DNA of 64,000 nt from Agrobacterium larrymoorei (GCF_005145045.1 NZ_CP039692.1:1009501-1073500), one strand, 5' to 3'. Counted from the stretch's first letter, positions 1 to 9,485 are shown. Made by a program: numbers and translations. The notes: a model not told the origin generated them from the letters alone.

Positions 1-587
1 CGAGCGATGCCGCTCGCTACACGGGCGCCATCGCGGTCGATACGGAGACATTGGGGCTGGTGCCGCGGCGCGACAGGCTTTGCGTGGTCCAGCTTTCTCC
101 CGGTGACGGGACAGCCGATGTCGTGCGCATCGCAGCCGGTCAGAAGGCAGCGCCGAACCTGACCGCCATGTTAGAGGACCCGGCGCGAGAGAAGATTTTC
201 CACTATGGGCGCTTCGATATCGCCGTCCTGTTTTACACTTTCGGCGTTACCACCACGCCCGTCTTCTGCACCAAGATCGCCTCGCGGCTGTGCCGCACCT
301 ATACGGATCGCCACGGGCTGAAGGACAATTTGAAGGAGATGCTGGAAATCGATATCTCCAAGGCGCAGCAATCTTCCGACTGGGCGGCGGAAACGCTTTC
401 GCAGGCGCAATTGGAATATGCGGCGTCCGACGTTCTGCATCTACACGCGTTGCGCGACAAGCTTACCCAGCGCCTGATCCGCGATGGTCGCTACGATCAC
501 GCGACAGCCTGTTTCGCCTTCCTTCCCACCCGCTCGAAGCTTGATCTTCTTGGCTGGGAAGATACGGATATTTTTGCTCATAGCTAA
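1..587 (+). CDS. RNase D-like 3'-5' exonuclease (5' end outside window)
   Basis: This is the C-terminal part of a DEDDy-type exonuclease. The frame is open from base 3 and the start lies upstream of the window. The three exonuclease motifs are visible: ExoI as VDTETLGL at the left edge, ExoII as HYGRFDIAVL, and ExoIII as the LEYAASDVLHL segment with its catalytic Tyr and Asp. The visible part is about 194 residues and ends soon after ExoIII without an HRDC domain. It therefore matches the short RNase D-like proteins of alphaproteobacteria rather than full-length Rnd. A role in RNA 3'-end trimming is inferred from the family. Confidence 0.85.
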   Translation, partial: SDAARYTGAIAVDTETLGLVPRRDRLCVVQLSPGDGTADVVRIAAGQKAAPNLTAMLEDPAREKIFHYGRFDIAVLFYTFGVTTTPVFCTKIASRLCRTYTDRHGLKDNLKEMLEIDISKAQQSSDWAAETLSQAQLEYAASDVLHLHALRDKLTQRLIRDGRYDHATACFAFLPTRSKLDLLGWEDTDIFAHS

Positions 588-782
588 ATTGAGAAGTGCT
601 GCCAGACGCGGAACATGTTTAACAGCCCGCTAAACATGGTTAGCGGTGCGTTAATCTTTAGCCGCCATTCTTGTTGTCGATGATTCTATTGTCGCTGCTG
701 CCTTGTTGCTTGCAGCCACGATCATCCGCCGCATGAGCGGACGAAATAGCACCTGTGTCGTCATGGGCTCTACCTGAGGAAC

Positions 783-2474
783 GTGAGCCATTTCAAACCC
801 GATGAAGCGCTGAGATGTGAGCAGCACGCACCGGGTGAAAGGGATCGTTTCATGCTGCCGCCTGTCACTGCCGTCTCAGCGGGGGATTTCTCCTTTTCGG
901 CTGCGGCTCCGCGTTCGGAGCCGACGAACACTGCCGTCACTGTGCCGAGCCTCCCTCAAGTCACACAGGATACATCTGCCTCCTCTCCCGCGGCTGTGGC
1001 GCGTGCCCTATCCGGCGAGCTGCAACTTCAGCAGGGCGGCACGATTTTGGCCGAGACGCTCGGCAAGCTGTTGAACATCGCGCGTATGGATGGCGAAACC
1101 GCAGACGCCTATGTGGGCCGCCTTGTGGCAACCATGCAGGCGCTGCCCGCCGACCAGTTGGCCTCACTTGAAAAGCAGCTCGGCTCACTTCTCAAGGGGA
1201 TGACGGTTTCAATTCTGATAGAGGCGCTGAAAAATGCCTCCGGGCCGGATGCCGCCAGACTGGCCGCGCTGTTTGAAATCGCGCGCGCCACACAAACCGG
1301 CGATGGCGCGAAACCAGCCCTGCCCGCCTATTTGCAGGACATCCAGCCGGATGAGCCAGCCCTCATTTTCCGCCCCGCCACCGCAGGTCAACCGCAGGCA
1401 CCAGCATCAAGCCCACTGAGCGTTGCACCAGCTGCCCAGCAAGTTGAGCAAGCACAAGGCAATAGTGTTGCGGCAGCAGCAAAACCGCCCATTACGCCGA
1501 TTGAGGGTGAAACACACAAGCCAAGCCCGCAGCTGACAACATCGGCAGCTCAACCGAATACCACCGCTCAAAACCTCGCAAAGCCACTTGCACCTGCGCT
1601 CCCCGTACAGACGACGAGCTTACCGGAAAAAATGCCGCTGCCGGCTGGCAGTCCAGCTGGTTCCGGCGTGTACAAAGCCGCTGAACCAGCCGCACCTGTA
1701 CCGACTGCTCCAATTGCGGCGCAGGCAAAGCCAGCTGTCATTGTTCAAAACACCGCATTGCCCGCAGCTGAGATCGATGAGGCCAATCCCATTGCAGCGA
1801 AGCTCATCGCGGCGGGCGCGCCACTGGCTGCGGCGAACGCCTTTATCACCGCCGAGCAGTTTCGCGGTGCAAGCCCGCAGGACATGGAAAAGCTGTTGCT
1901 GGCCGTTCTGCTTGGCAAGCTGCCGCAAAGCGCAGAGACGCCGCCTACCGCTTCCCCATTGACATCACAGCTTCCGCAACCGGAACCCCATGCCGAGCAG
2001 GCGCCCAAGCACAATCCCGCATCTGCCTCTCCGGCTCCGGCAGGCGCCGATGCCGCGCAGGCCGAGACACAAGAGGCGGCATCGGCATTGCGGCAGGACA
2101 TGCATCTCGCCGCAAGAGCAGCGACGGCGGCGGACGCCAAAACGGCGATCCTCGACCAGCCGCTATTGCAATCAGCCGTCGCATCCCTTGTGACTAAGGA
2201 AGCCACGCCACTTCCTTTCGTCAACTACCCAATCGAGAAGGAAGAGGAAGAGTCCGACGCTCCGCACCGTGGCAGATGGCCTTCTTCTGAAAGCGAAGCC
2301 GAGGGCGAGCAGGGCTATCCTGAAGATCAGCATGCCGAAGACGAGGCACAACAGGAAGAACGAACCGCTGCCAATGATGCGAATGTCGATCAGTCGCTCT
2401 CAGACGGGGCACACGAGGATGGCCGCGTGGGTGACGCCGAATCCTATTATCTGCGAATGAGCAACTTCGCCTGA
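783..2474 (+). CDS. Hypothetical Ala/Pro/Gln-rich protein
   Basis: A 563-aa protein that I do not recognise. The GTG at 783 is preceded by a good TGAGGAAC ribosome site; an in-frame ATG at 852 is the alternative. Residues about 85-165 look like a folded helical segment (ETADAYVGRLVATMQALP, then LASLEKQLGSLLKGMTV). The middle is low-complexity Ala/Pro/Gln, and a second helical patch lies around residues 335-385. The C-terminus is strongly acidic (EKEEEESDA onward). No signal peptide or membrane segment is clear. The composition recalls FliK-like length-control or linker proteins, but no diagnostic domain is visible. The gene is convergent with rpsA across a shared terminator. Confidence 0.6.
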   Translation: MSHFKPDEALRCEQHAPGERDRFMLPPVTAVSAGDFSFSAAAPRSEPTNTAVTVPSLPQVTQDTSASSPAAVARALSGELQLQQGGTILAETLGKLLNIARMDGETADAYVGRLVATMQALPADQLASLEKQLGSLLKGMTVSILIEALKNASGPDAARLAALFEIARATQTGDGAKPALPAYLQDIQPDEPALIFRPATAGQPQAPASSPLSVAPAAQQVEQAQGNSVAAAAKPPITPIEGETHKPSPQLTTSAAQPNTTAQNLAKPLAPALPVQTTSLPEKMPLPAGSPAGSGVYKAAEPAAPVPTAPIAAQAKPAVIVQNTALPAAEIDEANPIAAKLIAAGAPLAAANAFITAEQFRGASPQDMEKLLLAVLLGKLPQSAETPPTASPLTSQLPQPEPHAEQAPKHNPASASPAPAGADAAQAETQEAASALRQDMHLAARAATAADAKTAILDQPLLQSAVASLVTKEATPLPFVNYPIEKEEEESDAPHRGRWPSSESEAEGEQGYPEDQHAEDEAQQEERTAANDANVDQSLSDGAHEDGRVGDAESYYLRMSNFA

Positions 2475-2504
2475 AGTGTCGCACTTCCACAATATCAAAT
2501 AAAA

Positions 2505-2530
2505 AACCCGCCGGATCGCTCCGGCGGGTT
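2505..2530 (-). terminator. Rho-independent terminator of rpsA
   Basis: An 11-bp stem (AACCCGCCGGA paired with TCCGGCGGGTT) closes a TCGC loop. Read on the minus strand it is followed by a run of T, so it terminates rpsA. It may also stop read-through from the convergent gene ending at 2474. Confidence 0.85.
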
Positions 2531-2553
2531 CTTCAATTCATAGAGGCTGACGA

Positions 2554-4254
2554 TTACTCTCCGCGGTTCTTCAGAGCCGCGCCAAGGATATCGCCGAGGG
2601 AAGCGCCGCTGTCGGACGAACCGAACTGAGCAACAGCTTCCTTCTCTTCTGCGATTTCCAGAGCCTTGATCGAAAGCATGACCTTGCGATCCTTCTTGGA
2701 GAAGTTGACGACGCGTGCGTCGACAGTCTGGCCAACCGAGAAGCGCTCAGGACGCTGCTCATCACGGTCGCGAGACAGGTCAGCGCGACGGATGAACGAG
2801 GTCAGGTCTTCGTGGTTGACGAGCTTCACTTCGATACCGCCTTCGTTCACGCCGATAACTTCAGCGGAAACAACGGCGTTCTTGCGCAGTTCGCCAGATG
2901 TTGCGGCTTCGCCGACAGCATCCTTGCCGAGCTGCTTGATACCGAGCGAGATACGCTCCTTCTCGACGTCAACATCCAGAACGACAGCCTTGACGACATC
3001 GCCCTTGTTGTACTCTTCGATGACCTGTTCGCCCGGACGGTTCCAGTCCAGATCGGACAGGTGAACCATGCCGTCGACATCGCCTTCGAGGCCAATGAAC
3101 AGGCCGAATTCGGTCTTGTTCTTGACTTCGCCTTCAACTTCAGTGCCGGCCGGATGGCTGTAGGCAAATGCCTGCCATGGGTTTTCCAGCGTCTGCTTGA
3201 GGCCGAGCGAGATACGGCGCTTGGACGGATCGACTTCGAGAACGACAACGTCGACTTCCTGGCTCGTGGACAGGATCTTGCCGGGATGTACGTTCTTCTT
3301 GGTCCAGGACATTTCGGAAATGTGGATCAGGCCTTCGATGCCCGGCTCCAGCTCTACGAATGCACCGTAGTCGGTGATGTTCGTAACGGTACCGGAGATC
3401 TTCTTGCCAACCGGGTACTTGGCGGAGATGCCATCCCATGGATCCGACTCGAGCTGCTTCATGCCGAGCGAGATGCGGTGGGTTTCCTGGTTGATGCGGA
3501 TGATCTGAACCTTGACCTGCTGGCCAATGTTGAGGATTTCCGAAGGATGGTTGACGCGGCGCCATGCCATGTCGGTAACGTGCAGCAGGCCGTCGATGCC
3601 GCCGAGGTCAACGAACGCACCGTAATCGGTGATGTTCTTGACGACGCCGTCAACAACCTGACCTTCTTCCAGGTTCTGAACGATTTCAGAACGCTGTTCT
3701 GCACGGGACTCTTCCAGAACCGTACGACGGGAAACGACGATGTTGCCACGGCGCTTGTCCATCTTGAGGATTTCGAAGGGCTGCGGGTTGTGCATCAGAG
3801 GCGTTACGTCGCGGATCGGGCGGATGTCCACCTGAGAGCGCGGAAGGAAGGCAACAGCGCCGTCCAGATCGACGGTGAAACCACCCTTGACCTGGTTGAA
3901 GATAACGCCTTCGACGCGCTCGCCAGCTTCGAACTTGGCTTCGAGCTTGACCCAGCTCTCTTCGCGGCGAGCCTTCTCGCGCGACAGAACGGCTTCGCCC
4001 AGAGCGTTTTCGATGCGCTCGACATAGACTTCGACTTCGTCGCCGACTTTCAGCGTGCCGTCCTTGGACTTGGCACCGAATTCCTTCAGCGGAACGCGGC
4101 CTTCGACCTTGAGGCCAACGTCAACGATCGCGACATCCTTTTCGATGGCCGTTACGATGCCCTTGGCAACGTAGCCTTCGGCCAGATCGTTGGAAGCAAA
4201 GGACTCTTCGAGCAGGGCTGCGAAATCGTCGCGCGTGGGGGTAGCTACTGACAT
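2554..4254 (-). CDS. rpsA: 30S ribosomal protein S1
   Basis: The 566-aa protein is a string of S1 (OB-fold) RNA-binding repeats, seen as recurring GxVxxITDYGAFVxL and GLxHxxDMxW blocks. It matches the usual alphaproteobacterial S1 length. It binds mRNA leaders on the 30S subunit during initiation. The start at 4254 (MSVATPTRDDFAALLEE) is chosen because CAGGAG lies just upstream; an in-frame upstream extension lacks such a site. It lies downstream of cmk in the conserved cmk-rpsA order, with a strong terminator after it. Confidence 0.97.
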   Translation of the reverse strand: MSVATPTRDDFAALLEESFASNDLAEGYVAKGIVTAIEKDVAIVDVGLKVEGRVPLKEFGAKSKDGTLKVGDEVEVYVERIENALGEAVLSREKARREESWVKLEAKFEAGERVEGVIFNQVKGGFTVDLDGAVAFLPRSQVDIRPIRDVTPLMHNPQPFEILKMDKRRGNIVVSRRTVLEESRAEQRSEIVQNLEEGQVVDGVVKNITDYGAFVDLGGIDGLLHVTDMAWRRVNHPSEILNIGQQVKVQIIRINQETHRISLGMKQLESDPWDGISAKYPVGKKISGTVTNITDYGAFVELEPGIEGLIHISEMSWTKKNVHPGKILSTSQEVDVVVLEVDPSKRRISLGLKQTLENPWQAFAYSHPAGTEVEGEVKNKTEFGLFIGLEGDVDGMVHLSDLDWNRPGEQVIEEYNKGDVVKAVVLDVDVEKERISLGIKQLGKDAVGEAATSGELRKNAVVSAEVIGVNEGGIEVKLVNHEDLTSFIRRADLSRDRDEQRPERFSVGQTVDARVVNFSKKDRKVMLSIKALEIAEEKEAVAQFGSSDSGASLGDILGAALKNRGE

Positions 4255-4416
4255 TAAATCTCCTGAAGTGTTCACGAAGGAACACACAAGCGCCGGGGTT
4301 TGCGTTGATCACTCCCAAAATCCATGCCCGCCTCATATTTCAGGAGGCTTTCGGCGCAGGGCATGCTTTCGGGATATTCCAAAACGAAAACCGGATCGAC
4401 CGGTTCCCGAGAATTC

Positions 4417-5049
4417 TCATTTCTTCAAGGCAGCGTCGATAATGGCTTTCGCTGCCTGAAACGCCGCCTCTATACTCATTTCCGACGTATCAAGCAAGTG
4501 CGCGTCTTCTGCTGGTTTCAAAGGACTATCAGCACGACCCATATCGCGCTCATCACGCTTCTTCACATCTGCGAAAACCGCCTCGTAATCCGCCTGCCCG
4601 CCACCGGCGATAATCTCATCGAAACGACGTCTCGCGCGAACCTCGGGCGAGGCCGTCACATAGAGCTTCACCGGAGCATCCGGGCACACCACCGTTCCGA
4701 TATCGCGGCCATCCAGCACCGAACCGGGCTCGCGCTGGGAAAATTTGCGCTGCGCCTCCACCAGTGCCCGTCGCACCGCGGGCATGACAGCGACTTTCGA
4801 GGCGGCCTCACCGACCTCATGTCTGGCAAGAACAGTGCGGTCAAGCCCGCCGAGATCGAGGTGACGCGCTGTCGCCTCGGCAATGTCTTCATCATCCAGC
4901 GGCTGCCCTGCATCGAGCAAGGCGTTTGCCGTGGCGCGATAGGTCAGGCCGGTATCGAGGTGATGAAAGCCGTAGACTTCGGCAAGTCTCCGCGAAAGCG
5001 TGCCTTTTCCTGCGGCTGCCGGACCATCGATGGCGATAATAAATGTCAT
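4417..5049 (-). CDS. cmk: Cytidylate kinase
   Basis: A 210-aa (d)CMP kinase that phosphorylates CMP and dCMP with ATP. The P-loop is GPAAAGKGT at residues 9-17, followed by the CMP-binding LDTGLTYRA segment. [20 protein letters not shown], typical of the family, lies around residues 115-133. It sits upstream of rpsA in the common cmk-rpsA order. In many Rhizobiales aroA lies just upstream of cmk; here only about 220 bases separate cmk from the divergent TIGR02300 gene, so aroA is absent at this place. Confidence 0.96.
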   Translation of the reverse strand: MTFIIAIDGPAAAGKGTLSRRLAEVYGFHHLDTGLTYRATANALLDAGQPLDDEDIAEATARHLDLGGLDRTVLARHEVGEAASKVAVMPAVRRALVEAQRKFSQREPGSVLDGRDIGTVVCPDAPVKLYVTASPEVRARRRFDEIIAGGGQADYEAVFADVKKRDERDMGRADSPLKPAEDAHLLDTSEMSIEAAFQAAKAIIDAALKK

Positions 5050-5273
5050 GGGAACGAAATCTCGAATGGACGTTGCCTTAGGTGCGGGGCATTATCATAA
5101 AGAATGCGCGCATTCACCCCGCAGGCGGCAAAAACTTCAACGCCGCCCTTCATTGCAGTTTATCTTTGACAGGCAACACCGCAACGATTAAGGGGACCGG
5201 CTAGAAATTTACCGTCTACTGCCGGTTTCACGGCGTTAAGACCGAACTCATTCAAAAATTCGAGGCTTTGACA

Positions 5274-5660
5274 GTGGCAAAAGCGGAACTTGGAACCAAG
5301 CGTACCGACCCGGATACCGGCAAGAAATTCTACGACCTGAACCGCGATCCGGTCGTTTCCCCTTACACCGGCAAATCCTGGCCGCTTTCCTTCTTCGAGG
5401 AAACCACGGCTCAGGCCAAGATGGAACAGGCCGAGGAAGAGGACGTCCAGGAAGTCGATACCGAAAACACGGACGTCGAACTCGTTTCGCTGGAAGACGC
5501 TGACGGCGACAACAGCGGCGACGACATTCCGGACATGGGCGATGACGACGACGTCGAAATCGACGATGACGACGACACCTTCCTCGAAGCAGACGAAGAT
5601 GAAGACGACGACGACGTTTCCGGCATCATCGGCGTCGGCGGCGACGACGACGAGTCCTGA
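5274..5660 (+). CDS. TIGR02300 family acidic protein
   Basis: A 128-aa protein of unknown function that is conserved in alphaproteobacteria. The N-terminus has the family signature AELGTKRTDPDTGKKFYDLN followed by VVSPYTGKSWP. The C-terminal half is almost entirely Asp/Glu. GTG at 5274 is preferred because GAGG lies 8-10 bases upstream and homologues start at this Ala-Lys-Ala-Glu-Leu; a TTG two codons earlier is possible. It is divergent from cmk and followed by its own terminator and a tRNA gene. The fold of the N-terminal part resembles a small zinc-ribbon-like module, but the cysteines are missing. Confidence 0.85.
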   Translation: MAKAELGTKRTDPDTGKKFYDLNRDPVVSPYTGKSWPLSFFEETTAQAKMEQAEEEDVQEVDTENTDVELVSLEDADGDNSGDDIPDMGDDDDVEIDDDDDTFLEADEDEDDDDVSGIIGVGGDDDES

Positions 5661-5674
5661 TTTCGTTACATTTT

Positions 5675-5713
5675 TTCGCCCGGCCACAAAAAAATGTCGC
5701 CGGGCGAATTTTT
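5675..5713 (+). terminator. Rho-independent terminator after the TIGR02300 gene
   Basis: A perfect 10-bp stem (TTCGCCCGGC at 5675-5684, GCCGGGCGAA at 5699-5708) is followed by a T run. It lies just after the stop codon at 5660. Confidence 0.8.
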
Positions 5714-5813
5714 CGGCTTGCCATCTTCATCCTGCAGAAGTATCAAGCCGCCACCGAACGGAACAACCGCTTCGGTTCCCGGAACCGGATCAAGAAATAC
5801 CGGAACCCTTTAT

Positions 5814-5889
<76 letters not shown>

Positions 5890-6191
5890 AATCTTCTTCA
5901 CTCATATTCTTGATGATACATCAATAATTTGATGCTTAGATGACGACCCGTCACAGCGTGTACTTCTGCTTTTAAGGACATGTCGACAGGCGTGCCGTCG
6001 CGGAAATCCCCAGGTCCCTCGGAGTGCTGATTCGTCGCTACGCTCGAAACTCCCCGACTTTCCACACCCTCCGGGCCGTTCCGATGCGTCATCTCTTGCA
6101 TCCTGCGCACAGCAAGGGCAAATAGCGTTCAGCTTCCACGCGCCCGGTCGATTATCGATCACGGCTACAGAACAAAACGGTACTGCAAATC
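5890..6191. other. Intergenic region without a credible gene
   Basis: About 300 bases between the tRNA and the carbonic anhydrase gene. Short reading frames here lack ribosome sites and family features. The right half holds a short repeat element (6073-6095) that recurs upstream of the transporter gene at 9442-9464. Confidence 0.5.
6073..6095. repeat. Dispersed intergenic repeat, copy 1
   Basis: GGGCCGTTCCGATGCGTCATCTC matches 9442-9464 at 21 of 23 bases. Read on the minus strand it encodes MTHRNG, a peptide often seen at the edge of spurious rhizobial ORFs, which suggests a dispersed intergenic repeat family. Family membership is from memory and not tested. Confidence 0.35.
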
Positions 6192-6830
6192 ATGAAAGAT
6201 TTTCCAGAATACCTTCTCAACGGCTACAAGAACTTCATGAATGGCCGCTATGTCGATGAGCGCGAAAGATATCGCGTTCTGGCGGAGACGGGCCAGAAGC
6301 CGCAAACGCTTTTCATTGCCTGTTGTGATTCCCGCTCCGCGCCGGAGACGATCTTCGATTGCGGTCCGGGTGAGCTTTTCGTGGTGAGAAACGTGGCCAA
6401 CATGGTGCCGCCTTTCGAGCCGGATGGACAGTTCCACGCCACCTCAGCGGCTATTGAATATGCCGTTCAGGTTCTGAAGGTGAAGGACATCGTGGTCATG
6501 GGCCATGGCCGCTGTGGCGGTATTCAGGCAGCGCTCGATCCGAATTTCGAATCGCTCTCTCCGGGCGATTTCATCGGTCGCTGGATGAACCTCGTAAAGT
6601 CGGCCGCGGAACAAATCCAGAGCAATGATGTGATGACGGCTGGAGAGCGCCAGACCGCGCTGGAGCGCGTTTCCATCCGCAACTCCATCAACAACCTGCG
6701 CGGCTTCCCCTTCGTCAAGGCGCAGGAGGCCGCAGGCAAGGTCAAGCTGCACGGCGCGTGGTTCGATATTTCGACCGGCGAATTGTGGGTGATGGACAAG
6801 TCCGGCGATTTCCGCCGCCCCACAGTGTAA
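6192..6830 (+). CDS. Beta-class carbonic anhydrase
   Basis: A 212-aa enzyme that interconverts CO2 and bicarbonate. The zinc ligands and catalytic dyad are visible: CDSR at residues 45-48 (Cys45, with Asp46 and Arg48 as the dyad) and HGRCGG at residues 105-110 (His105, Cys108). Length and motif spacing are normal for the bacterial CynT/Can group, but it cannot be assigned to either name. It is transcribed alone and ends at a strong stem-loop shared with the convergent lytic transglycosylase gene. Confidence 0.94.
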   Translation: MKDFPEYLLNGYKNFMNGRYVDERERYRVLAETGQKPQTLFIACCDSRSAPETIFDCGPGELFVVRNVANMVPPFEPDGQFHATSAAIEYAVQVLKVKDIVVMGHGRCGGIQAALDPNFESLSPGDFIGRWMNLVKSAAEQIQSNDVMTAGERQTALERVSIRNSINNLRGFPFVKAQEAAGKVKLHGAWFDISTGELWVMDKSGDFRRPTV

Positions 6831-6860
6831 GCTTACGCATCATCGGTAGATGAAAAAGAC

Positions 6861-6895
6861 AAAGCCCGAAGATCGGTTTCGATCTTCGGGCTTTT
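6861..6895. terminator. Bidirectional Rho-independent terminator
   Basis: A 15-bp stem (AAAGCCCGAAGATCG / CGATCTTCGGGCTTT) with a GTTT loop lies between the convergent carbonic anhydrase and transglycosylase genes. Confidence 0.85.
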
Positions 6896-6936
6896 GCTTG
6901 AATTAGAGCGTAATGCGCCGTGACGGCACGCCGAGC

Positions 6937-7752
6937 TTATTGGCCGTCGATTGCCTTGCCGATGTAAGCGATGGACTGCTGGTAGACGCTTGCCGCGTTC
7001 CAGCCCTGAATGGCTGAAAAATTCGTCTGGCCCTGCTGGTAGCCTGCACCGCGCTGCCAGCCGTGACCGACGAGGAAGTTCGCCGTCGAAGCAAGTGCAT
7101 CGGCGCGCGAACCGACGAGATCGATACGTCCATCGCGGTCGAAGTCCACACCGTAACGAACTACGTTGAGAGGCAGGAACTGCGTCTGGCCGATTTCGCC
7201 ATGGGCAGCACCCTTGGCGTTGACGTTGAGCGAGCCGTTACCGACGAGCTTCAGAGCGGCATAGAGCTGCTCGGTGAAATAATCCGAACGACGGCAATCG
7301 TAAGACAGCGTTGCGACGGCGGAGAGCGTATGCTGGTTGCCCATGAAGCCGCCAAAGCCGGTTTCCATGCCCCAGATCGCAAGCAGCGGACCGGCAGGAA
7401 CACCGTAAGCGCGTTCGATATTGGCAAACAGCGCGGCGTTGTTCTTCTTCATTGCCTTGCCGCGCGAAATGATGGCCTGGCCACCGCGCTTCTGCATGAA
7501 CTGGTCGAAGGAGAGCTTGAAGCTGTGCTGACCACGGTCGGCGCGAATGGTTGCCTGATTATAGGAGACACCAGAGAAGGCACGATCCAGAACCGAAGCG
7601 CTGACGCCGCGACCGACGGCCTCCTGCTTGAACGACTGCAACCAGTTGCCAAAACCTGCCGAGGTATTGCCGCACTGGGCTGCCATAACCGGCGCTGCCG
7701 CCAGAAATGCACTCGCTGCCGCGCCGATGGATAATGCCTTTATTGCCCGCAT
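6937..7752 (-). CDS. Lytic murein transglycosylase, MltB-like
   Basis: A 271-aa exported enzyme that cleaves peptidoglycan to 1,6-anhydro products. A signal peptide covers residues 1-24 and ends AAAPVMAAQ. The catalytic Glu is in IWGMETGFGGFMG, followed by the GEIGQTQFLP and DFDRDGRIDL segments typical of SltB/MltB family 3 enzymes. There is no lipobox, so it is probably periplasmic rather than a lipoprotein. The start at 7752 is chosen because it places the signal peptide at the N-terminus; the upstream frame extension is out of character. Confidence 0.92.
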   Translation of the reverse strand: MRAIKALSIGAAASAFLAAAPVMAAQCGNTSAGFGNWLQSFKQEAVGRGVSASVLDRAFSGVSYNQATIRADRGQHSFKLSFDQFMQKRGGQAIISRGKAMKKNNAALFANIERAYGVPAGPLLAIWGMETGFGGFMGNQHTLSAVATLSYDCRRSDYFTEQLYAALKLVGNGSLNVNAKGAAHGEIGQTQFLPLNVVRYGVDFDRDGRIDLVGSRADALASTANFLVGHGWQRGAGYQQGQTNFSAIQGWNAASVYQQSIAYIGKAIDGQ

Positions 7753-7888
7753 CAGAGTCTGCCTTTGATATATTGAGGGGGTTTGCCCTAGCCCTATTCG
7801 CCTTGTCAGCGAGAATTGAAGAGGCTCAAATTGCCTATCGTCTCTATAACCAGCAAATAAACTGGCCGTGATAAGCATCAAAATTATA

Positions 7889-7921
7889 AACCCGTCCATT
7901 CTCGAATGTAACGGACGGGTT
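7889..7921 (-). terminator. Rho-independent terminator of asd
   Basis: A 9-bp stem (AACCCGTCC / GGACGGGTT) is followed on the minus strand by TTATAATTTTG. It lies 28 bases after the asd stop codon. Confidence 0.75.
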
Positions 7922-7948
7922 ATAGTTAAGTTTTGTTAAAAAAGCGTA

Positions 7949-8983
7949 TCAGGCAGCAGCCTTGCGCGGCTTGATGAGGCCACGATTGACGAGCAGCTCT
8001 GCAATCTGGATGGCGTTCAGCGCGGCACCCTTGCGCAGGTTGTCGGAAACCACCCAGATGTTGAGACCGTTTTCGACAGTCGCGTCTTCGCGGATACGCG
8101 AAATATAGGTCGCATCTTCACCAGCGGATTCGACCGGCGTGATGTAGCCACCGTTTTCATGCTTGTCGATGACGAGGCAGCCCGGTGCTTCGCGAAGGAT
8201 ATCGCGCGCCTGATCCGCGGTGATCTCGTTTTCGAACTCGATGTTGACGGATTCAGAGTGGCCGATGAAAACCGGAACGCGAACAGCCGTGCAGGTTACC
8301 TTGATCTTCGGGTCCAGCATCTTCTTGGTTTCTGCCAGAACCTTCCACTCTTCCTTCGTGTAGCCGTCTTCCATGAACACGTCGATGTGCGGAATGACGT
8401 TGAAGGCGATGCGCTTGGTGAACTTCTTGGATTCGACCGGGTCAGCCACGAAGACGGCGCGGGTCTGCTGGAACAGCTCGTCCATGCCTTCCTTGCCGGC
8501 ACCGGACACGGACTGGTAGGTGGAAACGACGACGCGCTTGATCTTGGCGGCATCATGCAGCGGCTTGAGCGCTACAACGAGCTGCGCCGTGGAGCAATTC
8601 GGGTTGGCAATGATGTTCTTCTTGGTGAAGCCTTCGACGGCATCAGCATTGACTTCCGGCACGATCAGCGGAACGTCCTGATCGTAGCGCCATGCAGACG
8701 AGTTATCGATGACGACGCAGCCCTGCGCGCCGATCTTCGGGGACCACTTCTTGGAGACATCGCCACCAGCCGACATCAGGCAGATATCGGTATCGGAGAA
8801 ATCGTAATTCTCCATGTTGGAGACCTTCAGCGTGCGGTCGCCGTAAGAAACTTCCGTGCCCTGGCTGCGGGCAGAGGCCAGCGCTACGACTTCGTCGGCG
8901 GGAAAGCCGCGTTCAGCCAGAATGTTCAGCATTTCGCGACCGACATTACCGGTGGCGCCTGCGATTGCTACTTTGAAACCCAT
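7949..8983 (-). CDS. asd: Aspartate-semialdehyde dehydrogenase
   Basis: A 344-aa enzyme that reduces aspartyl phosphate to aspartate semialdehyde, which feeds lysine/diaminopimelate, threonine and methionine synthesis. The N-terminal nucleotide-binding segment is AIAGATGNVG. The catalytic Cys130 is in NPNCSTAQL, and the later active-site His is in RVPVFIGHS. The start at 8983 has AGAGAG upstream; a frame extension to 9061 is low quality. It appears to be transcribed alone, with a terminator at 7889-7921. Confidence 0.96.
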   Translation of the reverse strand: MGFKVAIAGATGNVGREMLNILAERGFPADEVVALASARSQGTEVSYGDRTLKVSNMENYDFSDTDICLMSAGGDVSKKWSPKIGAQGCVVIDNSSAWRYDQDVPLIVPEVNADAVEGFTKKNIIANPNCSTAQLVVALKPLHDAAKIKRVVVSTYQSVSGAGKEGMDELFQQTRAVFVADPVESKKFTKRIAFNVIPHIDVFMEDGYTKEEWKVLAETKKMLDPKIKVTCTAVRVPVFIGHSESVNIEFENEITADQARDILREAPGCLVIDKHENGGYITPVESAGEDATYISRIREDATVENGLNIWVVSDNLRKGAALNAIQIAELLVNRGLIKPRKAAA

Positions 8984-9485
8984 GATCAAGCTCTCTTTCT
9001 GCCTCTCCTCTTTTTGGTGAGGGGAACCCGCAAGACTGCGGCTTCCTTCTTCCCCGACCATACCGGGGAGAGAGCGGCGGGCCAGAGACGTTAGACGGTT
9101 TTAATCGTCGTTTTGGCCGTAATTCGGGTAAAATGAGAAAAGCACGATGGCTCACCGGCACGCTCTGCCGGATTATGCATGACAACCATGTCCTGGACAT
9201 GTCCGATCAAGATCGTGCTCCTTTTCAGGCGAAAGCTATTATGGTGTTTGGCTTTTCTGTCAAGCGCAAAGGCGAGGGAAATCCGTACTGCTTCCCCCGA
9301 ATGTCGCGCGCGCGTGAAATTTCCGGCATCGAAAACATTAGACTAAAGTCATAAGCCGAAAGCATCGCTCTTCCTTTCGTTAATTTTCTGTCACTCTGCC
9401 ATCAGGTGCATCGCGCCTTTTTGCATGGTCCGGGGGGAGCTGGGCCGTTGCGATGTGTCATCTCGATATCTGTGGAGGACAGACA
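8984..9485. other. Intergenic region between asd and the transporter gene
   Basis: About 500 bases without a convincing gene. The asd-proximal part (about 9000-9085) holds CCTCTCC- and GGGGAGAG-type inverted segments like rhizobial intergenic repeats. A 73-codon frame at 9133-9354 has no recognisable features. The distal end carries the repeat copy at 9442-9464 and the transporter ribosome site. Confidence 0.4.
9442..9464. repeat. Dispersed intergenic repeat, copy 2
   Basis: It matches 6073-6095 at 21 of 23 bases and lies just before the transporter ribosome site. Confidence 0.35.

Noticed and set aside
2812..4251. Long plus-strand frame antisense to rpsA (479 codons)
   Set aside because: It mirrors the codon bias of the rpsA repeats; the rpsA protein is unmistakable and this frame has no family features.
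5411..5629. Minus-strand Ser-rich frame opposite the TIGR02300 gene
   Set aside because: It is the complement of the Asp codon run (GAC/GAT) and has no independent support.
9133..9354. 73-codon frame upstream of the transporter
   Set aside because: No ribosome site, no family features, and it lies in repeat-like intergenic DNA.
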